From positions 1-30,139 of the forward strand of contig CAZVXE010000013.1 of assembly GCA_964630765.1 (NCBI GenBank): a stretch of DNA of 30,139 nt, read 5' to 3'. The notes under the pieces were generated by a model. That model worked only from the letters and a program-made list of their open reading frames with translations, was not told the origin of the DNA and made no database searches. Positions 8,160-14,805 of this stretch are shown piece by piece. The DNA is from Methanofastidiosum sp964630765 (GTDB lineage Archaea; Methanobacteriota_B; Thermococci; Methanofastidiosales; Methanofastidiosaceae). The translations under genes and the position numbers were made by a program. The number at the start of each line of letters is the position of its first letter. The first letter of the stretch is position 1.

Positions 8160-8580
8160 TTACATCACCATACTTTTCTTTTAGATATTTAAGAGAATTT
8201 TCTAATTTATATCTATTGAATTGATATTTTCCCCTTTCTGCAGATATTATATACTTCTCTTTTTTTAAATCGAATAGTCTTGCCGTTGCTTGAATTTTAT
8301 CTATACCGCAATTAATGGACACATTTTCAACATCTATGATTTCAGTAATTTTTTCATTAAATTTATGGGCCAAGAATCTTGCAATCGAATAAACTAATAC
8401 TTTGTCTTTACTCGATATTTCTATATTAAAATAGACATTTCCAATATTATCAATTTTAGCAAATTTTACTAAATCATCAATGTACTCTTCAATTTTTTTA
8501 AATGAACTATCTTCTAAAAACAATTTTTTGCGTAGTTTTTCTAATCTAATAGTGTCGTCAGTATTCTCGCTATTCGTCAT
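8152..8580 (-). CDS. Small winged-helix-like protein, paralogue of its neighbour (island gene B)
   Basis: 142 residues, no recognised family. A polar N-terminal helix (IRLEKLRKKLFLEDSSFKKI) leads into YFNIEISSKDKVLVYSIARF and then a predicted recognition region (INCGIDKIQATARLFDLKKE), ending with a wing-like GKYQFNRYKLENSLKYLKEK. The layout matches gene C. It has no cysteine cluster, membrane segment or catalytic motif. It overlaps gene A by 11 bp and gene C by 8 bp. Base composition is visibly more AT-rich than in the mmp operon, as for all four island genes. Confidence 0.65.
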   Translation of the reverse strand: MTNSENTDDTIRLEKLRKKLFLEDSSFKKIEEYIDDLVKFAKIDNIGNVYFNIEISSKDKVLVYSIARFLAHKFNEKITEIIDVENVSINCGIDKIQATARLFDLKKEKYIISAERGKYQFNRYKLENSLKYLKEKYGDVSE

Positions 8581-9838
8581 GGATACCTCCTAACTTACTT
8601 TTTAAAAAGTTTAAATCAGTTTTTATTATCCTAATGTCTTTTGTTTCATCATAAAGATTAAGATGAGTATTTATCAAATAAAAATAAGATTTTGTTTCTA
8701 CACTCTGTTCAAAAATTTTGGATAATTCTTTCATTTCTTCTCTAAAATCAAGCCCTTGATTTATTTTATTCTCTATTCTTTCAATCATTATTCCAATTTT
8801 GACAAGATTATTAGATTCTAAATTGTTAGTAGGTTCGATAAAGCTATTCTCTTCACTTTGGAAATGTATTAGGGTCTCCTCATTATCTATATCTGTTTTA
8901 TCTGTATCCCTAAACAAACCTGCAGCTTTTATCCAATTTATGAACGTTTTACCAACATAATCTTTGTACTGCTTGCTTCCTTTTCTTTTGAGTTCAAACA
9001 ATACTAAATCTCCAATCTGACTTTTATCCATTATATTTTTTCTTTGAATTATCTCGATAATTTTTGAATAGGAACTCTCTCTTAAAATTTCTCTAAATAA
9101 GGTTGTCCGAGTAACAATATCATTCGCTGGATTAATCAATTGAAGTCCTTTAGGACTAATAGAGAAGTAATCCCCTTTTTTTTCTACTAATCCAAGATCT
9201 AAACAATTTAATAGCTGACCTGACAATCTATTCCTTTTTGCAAAAGTTTCTGGGAAGCTTGAAATATTTTTGTCTGACTCAACTAGTTCACGTAATATTT
9301 TCTGTAGAGTATTGAAAGTAACCATAGGGCTTGAGATTTTGTCGTTCAAGAACATTTTAGTTTTATCTATTGTGTAGACACCATTACTATACATTCCAAA
9401 ACCTGCGATAGATAGCAAATCTGCACAAATTCCTCCGTATCTTTTGTAGCTAGCCGGCGAAGCCCATTTTTTCTTAAATTTGTTTGATATAAATTCCCCA
9501 ATCTCAATATTGTTCAACACCTTCTTTTCATTTATTAAAGAATATAAATATTTTAAAACAGAACTTTTCATGACACATTTTTGAAAAATATTTTGAATTT
9601 CGTCAGTTCTTTTAAAAGCTATGGCTCTTGAGAGGGCCACTCCGTCTTGAGTTAGAATCAAATTACCCTTGGATTTAATTAGAATGTCTAAAGTTTCACA
9701 AGTAAGAACGATATTTGTAATAGCAGACGTACCAAGACCAATAGTTCTTATATCTATTGCGTCCTTTGGATAAGTTTTACTTAATAACTTACAAACTTGA
9801 TTTGAAGATGCTTCAGGTACTCTATCTGCAATATTCAT
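8570..9838 (-). CDS. Large protein with two tandem winged-helix-pair units and coiled-coil tail (island gene A)
   Basis: 422 residues, first gene of the overlapping four-gene operon. Two units repeat the same order of elements. Unit 1 (~45-155) has LTQDGVALSRAI, IQNIFQKCVMKSSVLKYLYS and RYGGICADLLSIAGF. Unit 2 (~200-315) has ISPKGLQLINPA, RTTLFREILRESSYSKIIEI and YVGKTFINWIKAAGLF. The pattern recalls the winged-helix C-terminal domains found on some archaeal ATPases, but no Walker motif is present. The tail (~340-422) is charged and helical. ATG 9836-9838 is 27-28 nt from a TATA box (GTTTTATAAG), so the mRNA is probably leaderless. It is likely a DNA-binding scaffold; function unknown. Confidence 0.68.
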   Translation of the reverse strand: MNIADRVPEASSNQVCKLLSKTYPKDAIDIRTIGLGTSAITNIVLTCETLDILIKSKGNLILTQDGVALSRAIAFKRTDEIQNIFQKCVMKSSVLKYLYSLINEKKVLNNIEIGEFISNKFKKKWASPASYKRYGGICADLLSIAGFGMYSNGVYTIDKTKMFLNDKISSPMVTFNTLQKILRELVESDKNISSFPETFAKRNRLSGQLLNCLDLGLVEKKGDYFSISPKGLQLINPANDIVTRTTLFREILRESSYSKIIEIIQRKNIMDKSQIGDLVLFELKRKGSKQYKDYVGKTFINWIKAAGLFRDTDKTDIDNEETLIHFQSEENSFIEPTNNLESNNLVKIGIMIERIENKINQGLDFREEMKELSKIFEQSVETKSYFYLINTHLNLYDETKDIRIIKTDLNFLKSKLGGIHDE

Positions 9839-9859
9839 CGTTTTGACAATGTGAAATTA

Positions 9860-9870
9860 CCTTATAAAAC
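9860..9870 (-). promoter_or_regulatory. TATA box of the four-gene island operon
   Basis: GTTTTATAAGG read on the minus strand is centred 27-28 nt before the ATG of gene A. This is the archaeal TATA-to-start distance, so transcription should begin at or next to the start codon. Confidence 0.6.
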
Positions 9871-9920
9871 TTTCTATTTATACAAGATAGATTAACTTGA
9901 TAAGAGGAGAAACAATATGA

Positions 9921-10450
9921 TAAAATGGAAATACTATTATTTTTATAAATAAAATTTTAATATATTTATAATTAATAATATAATATATTTCTATATTTAA
10001 ATAATATATTTAATTTTATATTATATTTAATTATTTTTTTTAAATAATTTATTTTCAATTAATTATATTGAGTAAATGAAACAAATTCATTTTTTATTTT
10101 TATCTATTAATAATAATATTTAGTATATAATCTGAGAATCATTTAGATTCTTTTGTTTAATCATAATTATTATAATTAATATTATTATAAATATTAAATA
10201 ACTATATTTTTTTTTATTTTTATATGTTATATTAAATATTTTTATGAGTAGTCTTAATTAAACATTATTGCACTCTTTATCATATATATACTCAAAAATA
10301 TCTTACTAAAATGGAGTTATAATATGGACAAATACATAATAATGAATTTAATATTATTTTACTCCTCATAGTTAATAATAATTAAACAATATCTGAAAAT
10401 CTACTAATTTATGCATAATTACTCTTTATTGCTAATAATGGTAAAATGGA
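9921..10450 (+). repeat. Three dispersed direct copies of TAAAATGGA
   Basis: Exact copies at 9921-9929, 10307-10315 and 10442-10450 within the AT-rich spacer. GG is rare there, so the recurrence stands out. The copies are unevenly spaced, unlike a classic iteron array. Confidence 0.4.
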
Positions 10451-10520
10451 TAACATGTTCTCATTATTTCCCCATATCTTTTTATAGATTGAAATGTATC
10501 TATTATCTTGAGTGAATAAT

Positions 10521-10943
10521 ATGCCTAAAGATATACTAAAAGCTTCAGTGAGTTGGCAAAAGGATATGGAATATTTGGGCAAGGATAGTGTTGGTCATGA
10601 AATTCTTTTCGGGGCTTCAAAAGCGTTTGGTGGCACTGGGAATTATCCAATCCCCTTAGAAGGATTACTCGCTACATTAGGGGCGTGCATAGCCGTTAAT
10701 ACCCAAATTTTATTGAGGCAACAGGGGAAGGATTACACATATTTTGATGTGCAGGTTGAAGGTACAAGAAAAGATGAATATCCTAGAATTTTTGAAAAGA
10801 TTTATGCAAAAATAAAAATAAAAGGGGACCTTGAAAGGGGCATGATCGAAGACTTGATAAGAGAAGTCATGACAAAATTCTGTCCGATAACTGTTATTCT
10901 AGGTTTAACTGCAGAATTAGCATGGGATATCACGATGGAGTAA
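10521..10943 (+). CDS. OsmC/Ohr-family protein
   Basis: 140 residues from ATG 10521, which follows GAGTGA by 5 nt; a GTG three codons earlier is possible. OsmC-family proteins reduce organic hydroperoxides using two cysteines on helices. Both expected sites are present: LATLGACIAVNTQILLRQQG in the central helix and MTKFCPITVILG in the second. The N-terminal strand (ASVSWQKDMEYLG) and PIPLEGLLA fit the YhfA-like branch. It is a cytoplasmic dimer in known cases. It is separated from the mmp operon by 130 bp and a T-tract, so it is probably its own unit. Thiol or peroxide protection suits a strict anaerobe, but its substrate is unknown. Confidence 0.85.
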   Translation: MPKDILKASVSWQKDMEYLGKDSVGHEILFGASKAFGGTGNYPIPLEGLLATLGACIAVNTQILLRQQGKDYTYFDVQVEGTRKDEYPRIFEKIYAKIKIKGDLERGMIEDLIREVMTKFCPITVILGLTAELAWDITME

Positions 10944-10950
10944 GATCTAA

Positions 10951-10957
10951 TTTTTTT
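10951..10957 (+). terminator. T-tract terminator after the OsmC gene
   Basis: Seven consecutive T start 7 nt after the stop codon. Archaeal RNA polymerase terminates on such runs without a hairpin. Confidence 0.4.
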
Positions 10958-11027
10958 ATTATTCTACAGTGGAGAGCGTAAAGAAATATCAAACTATTTT
11001 AAGCTAAACTGCATGACTTAAATAATA

Positions 11028-11036
11028 TTTTTTATA
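11028..11036 (+). promoter_or_regulatory. TATA box of the mmp operon
   Basis: TTTTTATAG lies 40-48 nt before ATG 11076, giving a predicted leader of roughly 15-20 nt. No good ribosome site is seen. An alternative AT-rich box lies near 11018-11028. Confidence 0.4.
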
Positions 11037-11075
11037 GTCGAAACTCTTTTATTGTTAATAAATATTAATTCAGAT

Positions 11076-11486
11076 ATGAAAACAAGAATGTTTGTTATCG
11101 CTGATACCTCATCATTAACTCCTCAAACAGTAATTAACTATATTGTAAGTCTTGGAAAGACTTTGAACATCAAAGATACATGTTATGGCATCATGGTAGA
11201 GGGGGATGACGATGTTGTTGAGAATATCACACTAAAGGTAAGGGAAAAATTTAATGCAGATATATTCTCAAAGCACCGAGCTTACCCAATAGGGGATGAA
11301 AGAAGATGCAGGGCCACAAGGGGCGGTGGAGCAAGGCCTGGGTATTATTTTCTTCAAGAAGAGTACAAATTATTGCCTCTTATCTCTAATGTATTAAAAA
11401 AAGGAAGATTTAAAACCATAGATAAAAAGAAGAAAAAACCTGTTGATGTAGATATACTAAAAAAAGCCATTAAAGAGAAGGTGTAA
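11076..11486 (+). CDS. mmp6: Methanogenesis marker protein 6
   Basis: 136 residues from ATG 11076 (a TTG eight codons upstream is the alternative). It belongs to a family found in methyl-coenzyme M reductase-bearing archaea. Visible features are an N-terminal alpha/beta segment (TRMFVIADTSSLTPQTVI) and a glycine-rich conserved segment RRCRATRGGGARPGYYFLQ at residues ~76-94. Cysteines are at about 36 and 78. The tail is rich in lysine. The exact role is unknown; relatives are encoded with MCR-activation proteins. It opens a five-gene operon (mmp6-5-15-17-7). The assignment rests on family recollection plus this very consistent context. Confidence 0.8.
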   Translation: MKTRMFVIADTSSLTPQTVINYIVSLGKTLNIKDTCYGIMVEGDDDVVENITLKVREKFNADIFSKHRAYPIGDERRCRATRGGGARPGYYFLQEEYKLLPLISNVLKKGRFKTIDKKKKKPVDVDILKKAIKEKV

Positions 11487-11488
11487 CT

Positions 11489-11923
11489 ATGAAAGTTTTT
11501 ATTTATCCCCCAAACAGCATGATATTGCAGGACTTAGTCGAGAGATTCGGGCACACCCCACTTGCTCTTGCAAAAGAGATAGAAAGGAGAGTAAATGACC
11601 CAGAACTTGACTCCCCACCAATGAATATAACAGAAATAGATGTAAAAATAGGATTAAAGTATGCAGCAATTGAAGTTCCATCAGGTGTCAGGGGCAGGCT
11701 TGCGATGTTTGGGCCATTGATTGACGAGGCAGAGGCTGCTATTATTGTCAATAACTTTCCATCTACATTTGGGTGCATGGCATGTGCCAGAACAAATGAG
11801 CTTACTATTTATTTGATCAAACAGAGGAGAGTTCCAACACTGGAGCTTGATTATCCCACAAATGAGGAAGAAGTGGAAGATTTTATTGCAAGAATTAAGA
11901 ATTTCCTGGAGGGCTTAAAATGA
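11489..11923 (+). CDS. mmp5: Methanogenesis marker protein 5
   Basis: 144 residues. It starts 2 nt after the mmp6 stop, with GAAGGTG as ribosome site inside the end of mmp6, and overlaps mmp15 by 4 bp (ATGA). Motifs are FIYPPNSMILQDLVERFGH at the N-terminus, a middle segment VPSGVRGRLAMFGPLIDEA, and a Cys pair FGCMACART at residues 96 and 99 that may hold a metal or cluster. It is soluble. Members of this family occur essentially only in methanogens and relatives. The biochemical role is not established to my knowledge. Confidence 0.82.
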   Translation: MKVFIYPPNSMILQDLVERFGHTPLALAKEIERRVNDPELDSPPMNITEIDVKIGLKYAAIEVPSGVRGRLAMFGPLIDEAEAAIIVNNFPSTFGCMACARTNELTIYLIKQRRVPTLELDYPTNEEEVEDFIARIKNFLEGLK

Positions 11924-13137
11924 TTAAGATAGCACAGCTTTCATGTGGTAATGATTACAGCGGCATACAAAAAGAAATTGAAAAGGCCGCAGAAACAGTC
12001 GGCGCCAAGATAGTATTTCCTGATGTTGACATTGATTTTGATGAGGCAATAGAAGATTTTGGATTCAATCCAGTAAGCCCTGGATTAAAACTAATGGTTG
12101 CAAGGGCAAAAGCATTGGCAGATAAAACATTTGAGGCAGATGCTGTATTAATAGCTACATGTTTTAGATGTGCGGAAGGTGCTTTAATCAGAAATGAGCT
12201 AAGGAGATACCTCCAGAAGCACACAAAACTTCCAGTCGTTATGTATTCGTTTACTGAAAATACAAAGGCAAGCGTTCTTCTAATAAGAATGGAAGCATTA
12301 GTTACAATAGTAAAAAGAAAGGATCTATTGGCCAGAGAAAGACAAGTCGGGATCACAATGGGTCTTGACTCCGGATCAGCCACAACAAAGGCAGTCATAA
12401 TGCAGGACAATCAAATTGTTTCTAAATTCTGGCATCCAACTTTAGGTGTTCTTGAGTCAGCTGAGAAGGCGGTAGCTGAAGCGCTCAAGATAGCCAAGAT
12501 GGAGTTTAAAGATATCGAGTCAATAGGCACAACAGGGTATGGTAGGTATATTCTTGGAGAGCACTACAAAGCTAAACTTGTCCAGGAAGAAGTAACTGTA
12601 AATTCCAAAGGCGCAGTTTTCCTTGCCAACAAGCAGAAAGGGGAAGCCACTATCCTTGATATCGGTGGAATGGACAACAAAGCAGTAACAGTTATGGACG
12701 GTATACCTGATAGCTTTACAATGGGTGGAATATGTGCAGGTGCTTCAGGGAGATTCCTTGAAACCGCAGCAAAGAGGCTTGGTCTTGAAATAGCTGATTT
12801 TGGAGACCTTGCGGCAAAAGGAGAACTTCACAAGGTGCCAATGAACAGTTATTGTACAGTCTTTGGTATCCAGGGATTAGTCTCTGCGCTAGCTGAAGGT
12901 TACACTAAAGAAGATGTGGCAGCCGCAGCATGTAGAAGCGTTGCCGAGCAGATTTATCAGCAGCAGCTTCAGGAAATTGATGTAAGGTTCCCAGTGATTC
13001 AAGTAGGTGGTACCTCGCTTCTAAAAGGACTTGTAAGGGCAGTAGGTGATATTCTAAAGACAGAACCTTTAGTTCCAGAAAGCTCTCAGTACATCGGTGC
13101 AGTTGGCGGAGCCTTACTCTGTTCAGGATTTATCTAA
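11920..13137 (+). CDS. mmp15: Methanogenesis marker protein 15, 2-hydroxyacyl-CoA dehydratase activator-like ATPase
   Basis: 405 residues, ASKHA-fold ATPase of the BadF/BadG/HgdC type. In that family, activators use ATP hydrolysis to push electrons at low potential into a partner. After a family-specific N-terminal domain (1-140, with CFRCAEGA), the ATPase shows phosphate loops GLDSGSATTKAV (148-159) and LDIGGMDNKAV. Cys272 (GGICAGASGRFLE) and Cys312 (NSYCTVFG) are 40 residues apart, as are the cysteines that bind the [4Fe-4S] cluster between two activator subunits. A role as the ATP-driven electron donor to the MCR activation machinery is an attractive inference. It is coupled to mmp5 by an ATGA overlap. 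Confidence 0.88.
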   Translation: MIKIAQLSCGNDYSGIQKEIEKAAETVGAKIVFPDVDIDFDEAIEDFGFNPVSPGLKLMVARAKALADKTFEADAVLIATCFRCAEGALIRNELRRYLQKHTKLPVVMYSFTENTKASVLLIRMEALVTIVKRKDLLARERQVGITMGLDSGSATTKAVIMQDNQIVSKFWHPTLGVLESAEKAVAEALKIAKMEFKDIESIGTTGYGRYILGEHYKAKLVQEEVTVNSKGAVFLANKQKGEATILDIGGMDNKAVTVMDGIPDSFTMGGICAGASGRFLETAAKRLGLEIADFGDLAAKGELHKVPMNSYCTVFGIQGLVSALAEGYTKEDVAAAACRSVAEQIYQQQLQEIDVRFPVIQVGGTSLLKGLVRAVGDILKTEPLVPESSQYIGAVGGALLCSGFI

Positions 13138-13150
13138 AGGGGATTAGATA

Positions 13151-13693
13151 ATGGAAATAATAGTTGAAGGTCTGCCAGAAAAGGAATCCCAAGGATATGT
13201 CGCTTTGATAAATGACATAATGAGGGAATTTGAGATAAGACGGAGTATAGAGAAGGTATACTTTTACGGCGACACTGAAAAATTTGTTTTTATAACATCA
13301 ATTAGGATAAAAAAAGTTCTTGAACCTTTGAGGATAGAAGACGTTGCCATCTACAGCACAGAAAAAGAAATCCTGTCTGTAGAGGATGAGTTTTACGTTC
13401 CAAAGATATTATCACTATTATGGGCCATTTCAAAGGAAGGGATAGAGCAGGCCGATAGAACTGAGATCAAAATCCCTGCTAATATCTTCAATAAGATAAA
13501 ATCTGAAGTCGTCTACTACCCTACAGAGGATTTGAAGAAAAACGTTCAGGAAGCAATCAATAGGGTATTGCCTGAGGCTGCTAGAATCAAATACATCCTC
13601 TCGGCAGAAAAGACTATTACAGTCGCATCAAGCGAAAATGCACTTTCAGAAGAAAGTAAAAAGCTTGCTCAAAAGTTTCACGAGAGGGATTAG
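13151..13693 (+). CDS. mmp17: Methanogenesis marker protein 17
   Basis: 180 residues, starting 13 nt after mmp15 with AGGGG as ribosome site. Soluble alpha/beta protein: strand-rich start (MEIIVEGLPEKESQGYVALI), then FYGDTEKFVFITSIRIKK, and a middle segment LLWAISKEGIEQADRTEIKI that I associate with this family. It has no cysteine, so it is unlikely to bind an iron-sulfur cluster itself. Mmp17 has been reported as a subunit of the methyl-coenzyme M reductase activation complex together with Mmp7, Mmp3, McrC and component A2. It lies directly before mmp7, consistent with a shared complex. Confidence 0.8.
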   Translation: MEIIVEGLPEKESQGYVALINDIMREFEIRRSIEKVYFYGDTEKFVFITSIRIKKVLEPLRIEDVAIYSTEKEILSVEDEFYVPKILSLLWAISKEGIEQADRTEIKIPANIFNKIKSEVVYYPTEDLKKNVQEAINRVLPEAARIKYILSAEKTITVASSENALSEESKKLAQKFHERD

Positions 13694-13703
13694 GTGAAAA
13701 TCA

Positions 13704-14621
13704 ATGTTTAAGATGGCATTATTTGAGGGTGGGCTTCACAGGGCTGATGAGTTAGAAGACCTTGTAGATGATCTTGGGGGATTTTTAATCCAGAAGAATG
13801 TAACTCAAATTGATATCACTCTAATCATTTCTGTGCCTGCTGAGGATTATGAGCTTGTCGTGAAAAAAGCAAAAGAGCTAAGGGGAAAAATTGTGGAAGT
13901 CCCGCTCGCAGGCTCAGAGATCACAATTGTAGCACCTTCACTTGGAAAGCACCATCTGCCCCACCCGGTGTGCGATATATCGGAATACATCAGAAGAAAC
14001 GGCGCTGTGACAAATGTCATGGGGCTTGCAAGGGGTGTAGGGCAACGAATCAATCAGATAACTGCCACAGAGAAAGGGATGATAGAAGAGGCCGATGTTG
14101 CTGTCTACTCGCTTGGAAACTTTAGCAGATGCCTTATGAAAAAGACCCATCTTTTCATGGATATTGGTATACCCGTAGTTGTTCTTGGGGGGCCAGAGCA
14201 GTTCAATATTGAAGGCCTTGATTATTATGTGGGGGGTATTGGAAGAAGGAGCCAGAGATTGAGACAGAAGTTTGACCTTGACATATTTGATTTCATGGTC
14301 GGTGAAATCTCAAAGGCAGTAGAAAAAAGGAGAAGGGAAATAGATGAAGATCCCCTGATACTAGAGCCAATATACCTTAAGAAGATTTTAGAAGAAAATG
14401 TCGAAGGCATAGACAAGATTATTTCTCCAATTCCCATAGTGCTTAATGTAGACGGTGTCAAGGTAAAGATGCCATTTGCTCAGTTTAAGGAAAAGATAAA
14501 GAACGTTGAATTTGACGGCAGGAAGATAGAAGAGTACGCCAATATTTATCAGTCACCCTACACCGGATTTACAATACTAAAGATTTTTACAAAATCCTAT
14601 TTTGATTCTCTAAAAAAATAA
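13704..14621 (+). CDS. mmp7: Methanogenesis marker protein 7 (McrC paralogue, MCR activation complex)
   Basis: 305 residues, last gene of the operon; GGTGA precedes the ATG. The family is related to McrC and takes part in ATP-dependent reductive activation of methyl-coenzyme M reductase, where nitrogenase-like iron-sulfur clusters have been described. Key segments are VDDLGGFLIQKNVTQID, SLGKHHLPHPVCDISEYIRR, GNFSRCLMKKTHLF and VVVLGGPEQFNIEGLDYYVGGIGRR. Only two cysteines exist, Cys90 and Cys143, both in conserved-looking segments, plus His83/His84; these are the obvious cluster-ligand candidates. It is too long to be McrC itself (about 200 residues). A T-run near 14682 may end the operon. 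Confidence 0.85.
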   Translation: MFKMALFEGGLHRADELEDLVDDLGGFLIQKNVTQIDITLIISVPAEDYELVVKKAKELRGKIVEVPLAGSEITIVAPSLGKHHLPHPVCDISEYIRRNGAVTNVMGLARGVGQRINQITATEKGMIEEADVAVYSLGNFSRCLMKKTHLFMDIGIPVVVLGGPEQFNIEGLDYYVGGIGRRSQRLRQKFDLDIFDFMVGEISKAVEKRRREIDEDPLILEPIYLKKILEENVEGIDKIISPIPIVLNVDGVKVKMPFAQFKEKIKNVEFDGRKIEEYANIYQSPYTGFTILKIFTKSYFDSLKK

Positions 14622-14681
14622 TCTAATTATTTCAATCAAACTATTAATCTTAAATGGTTAAAGACGCCTTTTATTGAATAA

Positions 14682-14687
14682 TTTTTT
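14682..14687 (+). terminator. Possible T-tract terminator of the mmp operon
   Basis: Six T in an AT-rich setting 60 nt after the mmp7 stop, before the promoter of the next gene. Weak on its own. Confidence 0.25.
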
Positions 14688-14805
14688 CTTGATTGTAGTT
14701 TAAAATGTAAAGTATTTCTCCTTTAATAGAAATAAGATACGGCAGAATGCAAAACTTTAAAAGTTATTAATGTTTTTTTTAAAATAACTATTGAGGATTG
14801 GTGCT

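Larger units (their letters stand above)
9839..10520. other. Extremely AT-rich stretch without a convincing gene
   Basis: About 680 bp between the island operon and the OsmC gene. The core (about 9940-10260) is almost only A and T, with long A/T runs. I find no ORF of useful length, no tRNA-like or rRNA-like sequence and no CRISPR-like repeat-spacer pattern. It holds the minus-strand TATA box at 9860-9870 and three copies of a 9-mer (TAAAATGGA at 9921, 10307 and 10442). It could be an insulating spacer, an origin-like unwinding region or a remnant of acquired DNA. Nothing in it decides between these. Confidence 0.7.

Noticed and set aside
9940..10260. Chromosomal replication origin
   Set aside because: AT content alone suggests it, but no cdc6/orc1 gene or origin-recognition box is visible nearby, so I do not call it.
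10324..10371. 15-codon ORF after GGAG in the AT-rich spacer
   Set aside because: Very short, with AT-driven composition and no support beyond a weak ribosome-site match.
13704..14621. Annotation as McrC instead of Mmp7
   Set aside because: At 305 residues it is longer than McrC, and it stands in the mmp15-mmp17 context typical of mmp7.
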